Shown one piece after another: positions 9,876-22,104 of a stretch of DNA of 64,000 bases. Position 1 is the stretch's first letter. Each line of letters begins with the position of its first letter. The position numbers and the translations under genes were made by a program. Where the stretch lies: contig MBPM02000049.1 of assembly GCA_001695595.3 (NCBI GenBank), positions 248,001-312,000 of the forward strand. Reading direction: 5' to 3'. The stretch is from Plasmopara viticola (lineage: Eukaryota; Oomycota; Peronosporomycetes; Peronosporales; Peronosporaceae). The notes beneath the pieces were generated by a model. That model did no database searches and was not told where the DNA came from. It saw only the letters and a list, made by a program, of their open reading frames with translations.

Positions 9876-11180
9876 TCACTTTGTTTGTGTTTTCATCACT
9901 GGTTCTGTGATTAATGTGGGAGATGGAGATTGACCCATGGTTTCCTTTGTCGAGATGTAAGCGTACATAGAGCCACCAACAGTAACGACAACGATACCGA
10001 TGGCTTTTTGCATCGTAATCACGTCGTGATTGATGAGAATGGACATAACGATCACAACAACTTGTTTCATGTTGCCGCATACACACAGCGTCACAGGCGA
10101 TGTCACTTTGTTGGCCATGAAACTCGTGACGTTGAGCATAAAGCTGACAATGCCCGTTAGAATGAACCAAAAGCTAGCTACTGGTACCACTTCCCAGTTC
10201 TCCATGAGCGTGTTCACTTCGCCGGTAAAAAACATGGTGATCAGACACCAGAAAGCGGACAGAGGTGCTTGGTGCAAGATCAAGTCTACAGGGTGTAGCT
10301 TCAAGTCTCCACTTAGAAACTAGACACAAAGATAAGCATCAGTTAGATAAATGGGATCAAGCAGCAATAGCACCACGCATTTGCCGCGTACCTTGTTTGA
10401 TAAAACAGCCTTTAACCCAGCAAAAACGATGGCCACAACTGTAATGATAAATCCCAACAAAGTGCACGAATTGTCTGCTGTACATGCCAAGTAGACGCCA
10501 AAAGCAACTGGGATGAGCGTGAGCTTGCGCTTTAACGTGTACGTTTTACCAAGGATCAGCATGCTGAGCACGACAACAACCGCGGGGACGAGCGCACGCA
10601 TGACCTGATTGAACGAAATGGACACAAGCCCCAGACTCCAATTGCCCGTGATAATGTTGCTCACAAAGATCAGCGAAAAGTACACCATGAGCTGCTTTTG
10701 GTCAGGCTTCAAGAGCTTGCGCTTGATGCCTTTAAATCCATGAATATACAGAAATGCCCCCAGTGTGTTGCACACCATATGGACGAATGTGAGCGTGACG
10801 GGCAAGCGTAGCGCTCCTAACGCCTTTTTGTTCCAGAACGTGACTCCAATGTTTTGTATGAACCACATGCTAAGCCAAAAGACCACGACGGAAGGTGCCA
10901 CGTAGAGCGTCTTGGCCGATGAAACACCCTTCTCAATCTCCTTTTCCACATCTTCGGCTGTCTGATTCATGCCCGGCTTCCATTGCGTCTTCTTGTGCTT
11001 ATCGCCGTCTCCGGTGAGCAACTGCGTCGTCTCAGTCGTAAGGTCCTCGCTGTCGACCTCAAGACCCACATCAACAGACACATGCGGTCCTTTGTTAAAG
11101 TGCGTGATTTCAGGATCTACCGACTGCGTTCGTGGACGTGCGCTGAGCGCATTCGTAGCCATGGTGTCAGCTACAGCCAA
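9876..11180 (-). CDS. Triose-phosphate / nucleotide-sugar transporter family protein (DMT superfamily)
   Basis: Two exons on minus, 11180-10392 and 10319-9876, with a 72-bp intron, give 410 residues. The first ~85 residues are a hydrophilic, probably cytosolic tail. About ten hydrophobic segments follow. Family hallmarks are NKKALGALRLPVTLT near the first helices, the NWSLGLVSISFNQ segment, the helix-4/5 region VSISFNQVMRALVPAVVVVLS, LKAVLSNK just before the splice, and LKLHPVDL just after it. The family (TPT/UAA/KT-type solute transporters) exchanges phosphorylated C3-C6 compounds or nucleotide sugars in plastid or Golgi/ER membranes. Oomycetes lack a plastid, so a Golgi, ER or vesicle location is the more likely inference. 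The substrate is unknown. Confidence 0.92.
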
Positions 11181-11428
11181 AACCGTGTGTGTGTGAGCTT
11201 AACTGACGACGATTAATAAGGATACAGTATAGAATTAATTAACGCTCGAAAACGGAAGCCAATGCGATGGTGCTCGGGTTCGATTCTAAATTTTTAAGCG
11301 ACTTGCCAGGCTTTTTCAAGTGGCTTCGACATCTTGATCGACTTCTGGGTTCATAACGCTGACGTGAATGCTTGTCGTTGCCCGCAATCGATTGATTGCA
11401 AGCTCCACCATGCGCTTCAGCCCCGCAC

Positions 11429-12248
11429 CTAAGCCAGTTTATAGCTGTGATAACGACGATTTAAGCACATAGATAGCAAATTGTACCGGTAGCCGTAATT
11501 CCCGATGTCGTTTGAAATCCCGCAAAGAGGTCGCAAAGCGGTCCAAGTGCCACTAGCTGAAGCCTCGCTCCTTCCTGTATCGGTTCCAGAGCCATGTGGA
11601 TATATTTCAATTCCTACAAGTGTAGCATTCCAAATACAGACCTCCCATGCTTGCTGCACGAATTCTAGCTCACACAACACCTCACTAATACTCCTGCATT
11701 GGCGGAAGTGCACTCGGGCAAGACTCTCGGTCGCTGATTCTATTGTCATCCCTGCGCCAGGTCTTGACACGGCCACCGCCATATACTTGACTACTTTGTT
11801 TGGATCTCGCACCAGAAACAAAACTTGTTTATCTTCTTTTGCGATCAATAAGGCAGTGTCTATGCATTTCTGTCAAGAGTGAACAGTGGCTGTCGGTCAA
11901 CAAGGTGTCGATAAAGTAGTGGCCAGCTGCAAACCTCCATACTGCAACTTGCAATCTGCTCTTGAGTATTGCCGACTGTAAAACTGTTCAGCATCATTGT
12001 ACGCAATGTCACACGCGCCACGAAGAGTAGAAAATATAGCAATTCTCGTTGCATCACAACCTGCTCCTTTGTCTCTGCTCCATTGTTGACATGGCAACAA
12101 GCGGAGCGCTGCAAAGTGCAGCTGCCTGCTTTCGCAATGACAAAAGATCCTGCGTGTCGATGCTCGATGCTAAAAGCTGCTCGACCGTCGCGCCCGCAGG
12201 TACATCACTCAGGTCTTCTTCACGCAGCAACTGTCTCAGCAGCGGCAT
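11429..12248 (-). CDS. Tentative spliced gene of unknown function
   Basis: Three minus-strand open segments look more protein-like than chance. They are 12248-12054 (starts MPLLRQLLREEDLSDVP, leucine-rich and helical), 12114-11860 in another frame (LLYFLLFVARVTLRT), and 11860-11429 (KQVLFLVRDPNKVVKYMAV, 139+ residues open). They would need two introns to join, and no fully consistent set of donors and acceptors was found, so exon ends are not given. The locus would be divergent from the kinase at 12320, with 71 bases between starts. No family is recognised. An overlapping plus-strand frame of 125 codons (11505-11882) competes. It could equally be non-coding spacer. Confidence 0.3.
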
Positions 12249-12319
12249 GTTGCATGGTCAGAATGATGGTCTCATGTCACTAATTCAAGGTCAGTAGTGA
12301 CCTGTTCCGTTGCCGAGCG

Positions 12320-14813
12320 ATGTCGTCGACACCGCCGCAACGCTCGGTCGCTGCTTCACTCGTCTCTACAGGCTCTGCAAGCCCATCTAGAGAACAACCT
12401 CATCCGCGCATGTCATTTTTGCGCCGCTTGACGTCAACACCGACGGCTAGTCGCGACGATCGAGCTGAGCGGAAAGAGTTAGAGCGCAAGGAGCTGTTGG
12501 GGATGATCCTTGAGTCCATCGCCAATGTGCCCAAGGCTGTGGAGCGGATACACACGAATAAGAAGCTATGTCAAGCGCTACATGATGAAATGGGTGAGGA
12601 GAATTTGCTGTTGCATCGGTTTTTCGACGTTGGACAACAGCCGCTGGAGACAACGCTTCGAAAATCTGTCTCGGGGGACAATGCGCAGCACTGGAATCTT
12701 AGTGCGCAAACCGATAGCAAAAGTGACGTCGACCTTGTCTCTGCACGTCCAGCGGCGACTCTTTATTGTCAGGATGACTACCGTCACAGTCAAGAGGGCG
12801 ATGAGAGTGACGAAAGTAGCAGCGATAATGGCTCCTGGTACGAAAACGACCTCGCTGAAGCCGTGAATCAGCTCTGTATGACCGACGAGAAATTGACGGC
12901 GATGGATGAAGTGCTATCGGATCCGATTGGGATTGTACAGACGGGTGGGGTTTCTGCGCAATTGTCAAGTTCGCCGCAATTGTCTATTGGAATGGGAGCT
13001 TCGCCTGGCAATACATCAATGGATGGTGAACCCGTGTCGGCTCTTTGGCCACGACAGCCTAGTCAATTCGCATTTACTCAGGAGGAAGACAATAATATTC
13101 GAGTGGAAGACGAAGTTTATAGTGAAATGATGAGCTCCGTTTGTGAGGATGAGATATCCCAGGACGAAGCGGATAATGATATTGAGGAAGGTGAAGAAGA
13201 CGATCTAGAAGACGAAACTGAAGAAAAACTTTTTAGTATGGATGATGACGGTGATGATCACGTTGTAGAATTAGGGTCGAGTAATGGGATGGTGGCCGCC
13301 AATGTTGGTAATTCTGCATCGGATCCATTTAAGATTCAGTCTCTAGTCCGAGGCCATGTAACAACATTTGAACATGATCTCGATAGACAGCCAAAGAAAA
13401 AGGCAGACACTGTCCAAACAATTGACATTAAAGAAAGTGAAGATTTCTGCGATGATGCCGTGGGTGAAGTCTTTGATGACAGCGACAACGACGACGATGA
13501 GTCTAGAGAGTATGAAGTTATGCAGCTGCGTGTTATTCGTGAAAAGAACCGCACTGGATTTGAACCTAACCAAGACTGGCGACCTCGTCCCGGAGCTTCT
13601 ATTGGTGGTCGATACAAGGTTTGAGGCTGCGTAATCTTGGTGCGTTCATTTGCACGTTAAAATCTTTTTGCATTATGTGCGTTTGTAGGTCGAAATGGCA
13701 ATTGGGGAAGCAGTATTCAGTCGGACCTACAAATGTATCGATACAAGTACTAACCAGTCAGTGTGTCTTAAGATCATAAAGAACAATAAAGAGTTCTTTG
13801 ATCAGGGCGTCGACGAGATTCGCGTACTGGAGTACATTGATCGCAGTTGCAAGGTAGACGAAAACCATCTCGTGCGTCTTTTGGATGCATTTTACTTTCG
13901 TGAGCACCTGATAATCGTGACGGAGGTGTGTTGCCTTCATTAAGTCAGTTGTTTCGTTTAACCTCTGACATCTTTCTTGTGTGTACAGCTCCTTCGCGAC
14001 AATCTGTATGAGTTTTCTCGCTTGCTGTTGCAGCGCGGTGTGGTCAATTACTTCAGCATTCCTCGCCTGAAGAAAATAACCATCGAAGTCCTTGAGGCGC
14101 TCGATGCCCTACACTCGCTGGAACTTGTTCATTGCGACCTTAAGCCCGAAAATATCCTCATTCAAAACTTCAGTGCGTGCACCGTTAAGGTGATTGACTT
14201 TGGGTCGGCGTGCTTCACTACCGATGAGCTCACGTCTTACGTGCAGTCGCGTTCATATCGTGCTCCAGAGGTATGTTCGTCTTGCATTCGCTGCATTCGC
14301 GCTCTCATTGTCTGAGTTGTTTACTGGTTGCAGGTAATTCTCGGTCTTATGTATGGCAAAAAGATCGACCTCTGGTCGCTCGGGTGCGTCATCGCTGAGT
14401 TGTTCACTGGCGAGGTTCTCTTTCGAAATGACTCGGAACAAACCCTCTTGGCTCGTATTCTAGCCACCATTGGTGTGTATACTCTACCATTTTCTACTTT
14501 ACGGATTTAGCTCATGCATGGATGCTCGTTCGCTTCAGGCCCCATTCCTGCGTCCCTACTTGCCGATCGCGACGACTTGCAGCATCAATTGATCGAAACA
14601 GGCTTGTTCGCCGTGGATCACTTGGGCAACGGCGTCTTGGCTGCTAGTCTAAACCTACCATCGCTTGATCAAGTACTTCATACAAAAGATACAGAGTTTC
14701 TAGATTTCCTGCGTCGACTACTGCAGATTGATCCCGCGCATCGTCCGTCGGCACGCGAGGCATTGACACACTCGTGGCTTCAACACAATGTGTTTGCCGA
14801 AAATCGCATCTGA
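12320..14813 (+). CDS. DYRK-family dual-specificity protein kinase (CMGC group)
   Basis: Five exons (12320-13618, 13689-13925, 13989-14270, 14334-14472, 14539-14813) give 743 residues. All introns are 63-70 bp GT-AG and preserve frame. The first ~430 residues are a hydrophilic, acidic, Ser-rich extension with several Asp/Glu runs (for example DIEEGEEDDLEDETEE). The kinase domain starts at GGRYKVEMAIG. It shows the ATP-binding Lys in VCLKII, catalytic loop HCDLKPENIL (~560), DFGS (~582), and the activation loop YVQSRSYRAPE, whose Y-x-Q-S-R-x-Y-R pattern is the DYRK/HIPK/PRP4 signature in which the second Tyr is autophosphorylated. The glycine loop is poor (GEAVFS), as in some DYRKP kinases. 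The acidic extension differs from animal DYRKs. The role is probably growth or cell-cycle control. The target is unknown. Confidence 0.9.
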
Positions 14814-14991
14814 TTGGTCAATATCTGCCCTACAAAATGTATGTACTATCTCCGAATAAAGAGGCATGAGTGACGGCGGCGTACCGTCGGTTCGTAGCGC
14901 TCTTTGTATGGAGCTGGACCACTGCGGTGCCTGTTACTGGACGTTTCACTGACTCGTGGATGCTGCTCTTTTGCGTGTATTGATGTAGGAA

Positions 14992-15649
14992 ATGCAAAGC
15001 CAAGTGGAAGCTTTGAGTCTGACCCAATTGCCGCTGAGGACTGCGGATACGGAAGCCGACCAACAGCGAGAGCCACGAGCACTTCAAAGGGAGTGGAGAG
15101 ATTCGTCAAGACAACACTCGGAGGCGAATAGAGGCGTTACGAGTGACGGTGTGGGTTTCTACACCAGTGATTATTGGGCCAAGTTTTATCCAAATCAGGA
15201 GGTGGCAGTGGTCACGAGCATCGCCCAGCCCCCGATTCCACCCGAAGGTGTGATACATAGATTTGAAGGCGTTATCGTATCGAGACTTATCGTGCTGACA
15301 AAATTCTATTTGCAGGGTATGTGCCACTGCGTCGTGGACACTGCCGTGCTCACCACACGCCAGAAGCCGCGATGGTTTTCAAAAAAGACGTGCTAAATGG
15401 GTTCGTTTATGGTGATTTGGCTGCCGGATCGATGAAGCTTTTGTTGTATAACGTTGTGCTTTGTACTTTTGCTTTTTGTACAGCTTCTCGGTTGACACGT
15501 TGCTGTGGGACGAAAAGTTGCTGGAGCAGCGGATCATGCAGCTAACTGCGTGGACGCGGCGTGCTCCTATGTCTCGTCGCCAGCAGCTTGATCGTATCAA
15601 TAGCATGGTCAATCGATGTCCTTTAAACACATTAGATCCTAAAATGTAA
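14992..15649 (+). CDS. Conserved-looking 168-residue protein of unknown function
   Basis: Three exons (14992-15247, 15316-15400, 15484-15649) with introns of 68 and 83 bp join in frame to 168 residues. The product reads through GFYTSDYWAKFYP, then PPEG|YVPLRRGHC, then DVLNG|FSVDTLLWDEKLLEQR, and ends in a basic region (TRRAPMSRRQQLDR). There is no signal peptide or membrane segment. The clean splice sites and even codon use support a real gene. It lies about 110 bases upstream of the SPEF2-like gene on the same strand. The short Trp/Tyr-rich, basic make-up would suit a small axonemal protein, but that is only a guess from the neighbour. The family is not recognised. Confidence 0.7.
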
Positions 15650-15757
15650 CATTAAATAGAGTGGTTTTTGCTATTTCGGCAAGTACGTATAGCCAGAAGT
15701 ATTTCTGGCGAGGCATCGGTTAGACCGAACACGTTCAAAATCTCGATTCAACTCGCA

Positions 15758-18700
15758 ATGAGTGTCTTATTACTACGCTGGCTAAATGACGAGCTTAACC
15801 TTTACCAAAACGTGGAAGTGCTCGAGAAAGATGCTAGCAACGGCTATCTTATCGCAGAAGTGCTTCATTGCCATAGTTTGGAGCCCCAGCTTAAAAATTA
15901 CAGCAGCTCCTTTTCTACGGCAGCCAAGATACACAACATGGAGCTTTTAGGTGAAAAGTTTAAAGCTCTGAGCTATCCTTTTCCCGTCACCACTCGACGT
16001 GCTATCATGATGGAGGATCGCTTGGTTGTGCTCGATTTTTTTATGCAATTGAAAGAGTTTCTCTTTCAGCGATCGAATAGCGGTCTAACCAAGGTCCAAG
16101 GAAAAAAAGACAAGCAGTCACTTCGAACCACACAGGGTGCTGTAAAGCCAACCTTTTCACCGCGTAAAGAAAATGAGCATCTCAGTGAGGAGGTGGCTAG
16201 AAAAAATTACTCAGATGGCCTTCGTTTCCACAAAGGCCACGCAAGGTATAAGCAACCACGGGTGAGTGACATCATGGCTAATGGAATTTAGTTGTAGATG
16301 TCCATTAAATCGCTTTTGATGTATAATCTATGCTTCTAGCGTCTTTTCTTAGCTTCAGAACGTGCTGCGTTGCGACTTGAATTGGATTTAAAAGCTCGGC
16401 GACAATTGTACGCAAAGAAGAAGCTCATCGAGAGCGAGAACGATGCCTCTCTCGGTCTTGTCGACTTTGAAAGGAATATGGACCGACTTGGCCTTTTTAC
16501 TGATGGTGAAGAACAAACTCTTCGGGCAATCCCCATGAATGATGCGGGGGCAATTGCCCATTTACGCGATCTAGAAAATCGAGTCGAAGATCTTGATTTT
16601 CGCCCTTCTAATAATGTACAAATGATGAAAGAGTTGCGTAAGCGACGCCAAGCGCAGTTGGCAGAGGAAAAAGATCGACGCTTCTGGCGAATTCACGCAA
16701 AATCAGCTGAGGTACAGGTCCTTGTTGCAGTTTTGAATCGTGTTATTTAGGCCATGACATAGTTTTTTTATTGTAAATTAGTCGATTGAGGTTGAAGAAC
16801 CAGGAGAGTTTCTGTCTGAAAAAATAGTGGATCAGGGTAATGCAGACTTGGTTCCAGAAGCAGAGATCTCGGAAACAATGCAAAGGGTCATGGATCCTCG
16901 AGAACGGTACCTTGAATTCAAGCGGGAAGAGTTGGAGGATCATTATGCTCGATTACGAGAGGCTGGAAGTGCGAAGCGAGAAAAAGACATGAAAGTGCTC
17001 GATGAACTTTGTGCCGCGAAACGAAAAAAGAAACAACTTGGCGCTTGGAATGTGTGCTCTGATGCACTCGATGGCTTGATTTCGTTAGCGATCGATGGTG
17101 TTTTACCGAGGTGAGCCTGGTTATACTTTGTAAGTTGCCACGATCAGGAATTGACGACATTTGCTGCAGCGATAGGGAAACACTGGATGTTGAGCTAATG
17201 AGAAAGAAACAAGTTTCCTATCAGACTTCACCATTATCACCATCTTTTGACCAGGATAGTTTGGAAGTGCGCTACGAATTAGATGTGTCGATTCAAAACT
17301 TTTTGTCGTGTTCGGAAGTGTGGGCCACGCTTCCACTGCAGTCCAAATTCAGCACGTATGACATTTGCTCGGAACTTCAAGCCACGACGAAAGTGTTGGC
17401 TAACCCGATTTCAGCTTTAAATACAACGTGGCACTGTCCTCCGTCCTTCATTTTGCTAAGCGTGTATACTGAAGACGACAGTGGACTTGAGCTAGCCCGA
17501 CGAGTCTCAGTGGAACATCACTTGGCTCTCTTGCAATTTGACTTGCTTGTAGAAGAATGCGTGAAGGTGAGTTACGACCCCCTCAAGCCTGGAGATCAAG
17601 TAGCGTCATATACTGACCGTGAGGTACGCAAGGCTCTGTTTAAATATCCAGACTCATTTTAGCATCGTTGCACTAATCCATTGCTGTGGTCAAATGTAGC
17701 GGGAACTCGGCGTCTTTGGTCCGAAAATTGCTGTATTTCGACAAAAGAACAAGCCACTTTCCGACGCTTTGGCCGTAGAAATACTGACAAAAGCGGTGAC
17801 ATTGTGCCAACGACAAGCTGTACTCCCTTCATCCGATGGTGCTCCAAATATACAACCGAATGGATGCATGTTGCACAATTTTCCAAGGTGAGGTAGAGAA
17901 CTTACAAGGTTTGTGCGAATCATTAACTCATTATTGTTCCCACAGAACTTTAGACGAAGCAAAGCTTTTGGAAAAGACGTTGCTGGCAAATGTATCAAAA
18001 GGAGAAGGCGATGCCATTAAAACGGCAAATTCTGAGACGGATGAAGCAGCCGCCCCTGCCATTGTTTCAGCGTGGGACTGCGTGATCTCAATACCTCGCG
18101 ACCAGGTTTCAGTAATAACGGATGAGGTTGAAGCAGACTTATCCGTGCAAATTTCAGACTCCTCGCCAGGCTTAGTCGACAAGCCAACGTTATCATCTAC
18201 AAGTGTTTTATCTGCCGAAAGTCAACGTAAACTCGCACTTGACGAAGAGCAGCGAATTCGTACGGACGAGCACAAAGCAAATCTCGAGGCTTATTGGAGT
18301 CAAACGACTCGGCACATTAAAATTCAACGAGATGGGTTGCAATATGATGTAGTCACGGAAATGATGCACTTGTGCATTGACATGTACACACAAGCATCGT
18401 CTAAAACGATAGCAGAAAAAATTGAATGTAAGATTGACTGTCTTCCCGAGAAGCTACATAAAAAACGTCTAGAGAGGCGCGAGTCAATGACTTTGGTCGA
18501 CCGAATTTTGTGGTCAAAAGCCTCCAACGAGATTAAGCTTGAGGATCATGCCTTGCATAATCTTCTTGAGATGCTACAAAAGGTAAGATCTCCGACTTGC
18601 TAATATCTCAATTCATACTCATTTTTGGGCTTGCTGTTTATTCTCAGGCAAAAGAGAGTCTGCACCAAAAAATTCGCGAGTTAATAGCAACATCTCGATC

Positions 18701-20450
18701 AGCCTTGCACGATCTCTCGACAAAGGCCGGCACTCCTTATCAAGCTCTGGAAAAGAAGCTTTTTAGCAATAGTGATCCCTTCCAAAATCTTCTGGACCAA
18801 GCATCGGTAGACTTGAAGGCTGCCAACGGTCCGTTTAAGCAAAAGCTTCGGGAGGTATGTCACTTAATGTGTTCATTCACATTGAAGTGTCTGACAGCTT
18901 TTTGAAAGTAGCGCATTCTAACGAAGCTCGAAGTCTCTTTGGGGGACATGGCTGACATCGATCGCAAAAGTGGCAACGATTTTGTCCATGCGTTTGCACA
19001 AGACTCGTTTTCAGAAACCTCTCGAGCTGTCGATAGCGTATACCAACTTTTGCCATCGATGTGCTATCTCCTCAAAGATTTTGTCCTGCACAAGTTAGAG
19101 ATATTACGCACGCAGCTGTACAATCGAATTCCATTTCTCAGTATGAGTGAGAAGGGATCTTGCTCAAGTGTAGTCTCGTTTAAAGAGCTATTACAAGAAG
19201 CTAAGGATACTGCTCATCACCTGGGTGGGAACGACGAAAGCACTGAGGTCGAGCAAATGGCTGAACAAAATGTCTTGACGTTGCTTACTCAAGTGGCGTC
19301 GGAATGCTCCTTCAACTTCAATGACGAGGCTCTTGCTTCGCAATACACGTTACACGAGAGCAATGTGGTATCGCAGGTGGTAGCGAGGTTGCTTCAGCAA
19401 ATAACGTTGCTATGTCTCTTTGCTAGCCAAGTGAAAGAAACATGTCGGCACTTGTACTCGGTCGATATCCAGCGTCTGCAACAATGTGTTGAAAAAAATA
19501 TCCATCGAAAGAACAAAGCGATCGAAAAGGCAATGACAAACATGGCATTTCACGGCCATGCCACGTGGGCCATTCGAGGTTTGGAACTTTCCGTATCTTC
19601 CGGCATCGTAAATTGCCTGCCACACGCTTATAAGAAAAGTTTCCTCACGATAGCGCAGCTCCGTGCGTTAGTCAGCGCCTTTTCAACATGGGAAGCCACG
19701 AATATGACAACGTCCCAAGCATTTGGAGGCCCAGCTATTGCAAATGACGTATTTATCGCTTTGATTCTTGATGTTGCCGTGAAGGAAGCTTTCCCAAAGC
19801 GCTGGAGAGATCCCAATGCGGTTACAGCAATCACACTCCAGCAATCCAACGATTCCGGAGCCATGTCATGGAGAAAAGTTATATGGTCTGTACTGTGTAT
19901 TCAGTTCATCGACTTGCCATCTATAGAAGACATTTTAGCGTACCACCAACGGGCATTGAATCGATCAGAGGTAATGCATCAGCACCAAGGCGACGCGACT
20001 CTGAAAGAACCTCGCAATATCTTTGTTTCGCGTGAAGCCTTCACGCATCTTCCATTGTGGTTTGAAGATTCTAGCAGCAAGCAGGACGCAGAAAGACTGA
20101 AGGAGCTGATGTTTCACCTCTTTGCAAGTGTCTCTAATACCGATGACTCGGATACAAAAGACCAGGTTGCTCTAGTCCCAATGCTGCTTTGCTGGTGCAT
20201 GTATCCATCTTGCTCATTCAGCATTCGCCGTGAACTCGAAAGATTCACTCCTCGTTACTCTCGAGATCTGCTTCGTGTCTTTTACCTTCTCCAACAGCTT
20301 TCTCCCACGTCGTCACTGTCTGCCATCTCTGCAGCATTTAAGTCGCCATTGTCACTCTCATCCTTTGCCTTATTTTATAACGACTGCCCAAGCGACTGGA
20401 ATCGCGTCTACCTGCTTCAAAATCCCTTCGAGGCACTTTTGCAGCTCTAG
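15758..20450 (+). CDS. SPEF2: SPEF2/CPC1-like flagellar central-apparatus protein
   Basis: Eight exons (15758-16261, 16340-16711, 16782-17110, 17170-17623, 17700-17887, 17946-18582, 18648-18854, 18912-20450) give 1409 residues, all joined in frame by short GT-AG introns. Residues 1-110 form a CH-like domain typical of SPEF2 (starts MSVLLLRWLNDEL, then FSTAAKIHNMELLGEKF). Coiled-coil, charged segments follow (EKDRRFWRIHAKSAE, LEFKREELEDHYARLRE). A degenerate adenylate-kinase-like region spans about 400-620 (GKPLSDALAVEI-type residues, then NGCMLHNFPR). A long helical C-terminus completes it. SPEF2 and Chlamydomonas CPC1 build the C1b projection of the central pair and are needed for motility. 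Animal homologues are about 1800 residues, so this one is somewhat short. An intact copy implies that swimming zoospores are made. Confidence 0.88.
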
Positions 20451-20565
20451 GAGCTACCTAGCTACTAACATATTAGAAGGCAAATAATAAAGAAGCACGC
20501 TCTTTCTATGATCTGCGGTCCGAGTCCACATCCTGTTTCCGCTCCTGCTTCTGCTCCTCCTTCTT

Positions 20566-20829
20566 CTAACCATGTCGCCGCCGCTTTTTGCGTAAAACGT
20601 CCACGTAGAACGAGTGCGCGAACAGGCCTGACAGCAGTCCTAGGACGCACGCTGAGCGCAAGCTGCCGGCATAGCGCGTAGCCAACACCGCTGCCACGAC
20701 TCCACCTGAAAACTTTACACTGCTTTCCATACCAGGAGCATGTGCCAAGGCGCTGCTAGCAGCAGAGGAAACCAGCGATACAAACGTCGAGGGGAGCGCC
20801 CTGTCAGACATGTGATTGTTTTGTTCCAT
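20566..20829 (-). CDS. Small membrane protein of unknown function
   Basis: A single exon of 87 residues. The N-terminal half is hydrophilic to neutral. The C-terminal half has two hydrophobic stretches (SGGVVAAVLATRY and SACVLGLLSGLFAHSFYV), and the protein ends in a strongly basic tail (RKKRRRHG). This suggests a small two-pass or hairpin membrane protein with a cytosolic basic end. Its start is 84 bases from the divergent CHY/RING gene, so they may share a promoter. It converges on the SPEF2-like gene. No family is recognised. The short length leaves some doubt. Confidence 0.55.
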   Translation of the reverse strand: MEQNNHMSDRALPSTFVSLVSSAASSALAHAPGMESSVKFSGGVVAAVLATRYAGSLRSACVLGLLSGLFAHSFYVDVLRKKRRRHG

Positions 20830-20913
20830 GCTTACCGGTAAATCCTGGAATTTAAATAAATAAAGGCGTAATAGACAATTGTTTTCATGTAACTCCGACC
20901 ATCATTCTGCGTC

Positions 20914-21712
20914 ATGGCGACACTCTTGCCAGGTTGTCCGCATTACGAACGGCGTTGTCACGTGCTGGCCGAGTGTTGTAAGCAGTGGGTAGGCTGTCGT
21001 CTGTGCCACGATGAAATGTTCGGGGAAGAGCATGTCATCGACCGCTTTGCTATCAAGCTGATGCGCTGCGACTTGTGTCGCACCGAGCAAGCTGTACGGC
21101 GACCATGTCCCTCACTCGCTTGACCTGTCGACCTGATGTTGTTGCGATGTTCTAGTGCTCTCAAGAATGCATTCATTGCCATGCGAAGATGGCTGCCTAC
21201 TTTTGTTCCATCTGCAACCTATTCGACGATAAAGGACTGGAGAAAAAAGTTTTTCATTGTGCCCAATGTGGCATATGCCGGTGCGTTTATCGCGTGCATT
21301 CAAAGCTTATGAGCTATTGGTAATGATGTTTGGATGCAGGGTTGGTGGACGTGAGAATTTTTTTCATTGTATCAAGTGTTGTGGGTGCTATCCCCACTCG
21401 CTCAAGGCCAAGCACAAGTGTCTCGAAGGCTCGATGCATCGCGAATGCCCCATTTGTTTGAATGTGAGTAGAGTATTAATTATTTTATTATTGGGAACGC
21501 ACTAAGCAGCAACATTTGTAGGTAACGTTTGACTCGCTTGAAAGTGTAAACGTGCTACGATGTGGCCACGTCATGCATTCGAGTTGTTTCCAAGCATACG
21601 TAAAGCATTTGTACGTGCGATAGAATTTTTCTATGAAGTATATGGTTGTAACATTTAGTACTTGTGTTACAGGAACAATGTATGTCCGACCTGTCGGTCA
21701 TTAATTGACTGA
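20914..21712 (+). CDS. CHY zinc-finger and RING-finger E3 ubiquitin ligase (RCHY1/Pirh2-like, short form)
   Basis: Five exons (20914-21093, 21156-21280, 21340-21463, 21522-21610, 21673-21712) give 185 residues. The CHY zinc finger comes first (GCPHYERRC, then CRLCHDE, LMRCDLC). The linking zinc region is next ([36 protein letters not shown]). A C3H2C3 RING finger comes last ([26 protein letters not shown]). The order matches Pirh2-type E3 ligases, which ubiquitinate regulatory proteins. The protein stops a few residues after the last RING cysteines, so the C-terminal zinc ribbon of animal and plant homologues is absent. CATTCTGCG just before the ATG resembles an initiator. Exon 1 could use another donor, but this join keeps the family spacing. 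Confidence 0.88.
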
Positions 21713-22104
21713 GAAAAATTGATAGAGGTGAGATGTAGGAGGAAGAAGATAGGGTAGAAGAGAACAAATGATTGAGAAGATGGCAAAGATCATTAAAGTA
21801 GCAGTGAAAAGCGAAATTGACGCTCGAATTTAAGTGGACTTGGACATTGACAGTGGCGTGGAAGCGTATTTGACGCGGAGCGTGACGTCTGGTCATTTGA
21901 CCTTCAGCCTTAGGTTAACAAGCTTAAAAGAAAAGCAGAAGCGTCAAACAAAGAACGGTGCAGCATTTTAATGAATTGTGGTGCAGACAACTCGCACAAC
22001 GACTTCAACGACTATGGTACCAGGACATTCTGCTGTTCCACCGTGCACTCAATTTCACTTGCAATTTTGTGGCGTCCTTCATACTTTTCCGGAACTGTTT
22101 CTTC
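21713..22104. other. Spacer between two convergent genes
   Basis: No gene is recognised. A 113-codon open frame on minus (21555-21896) overlaps the RING exons and is composition-driven. The sequence is AT-rich and probably holds the 3' ends of both neighbours. Confidence 0.5.

Noticed and set aside
11270..11290. GGTTCGATTC followed by a T-rich run, like a pol III gene end
   Set aside because: No A box or paired stems upstream. Probably chance.
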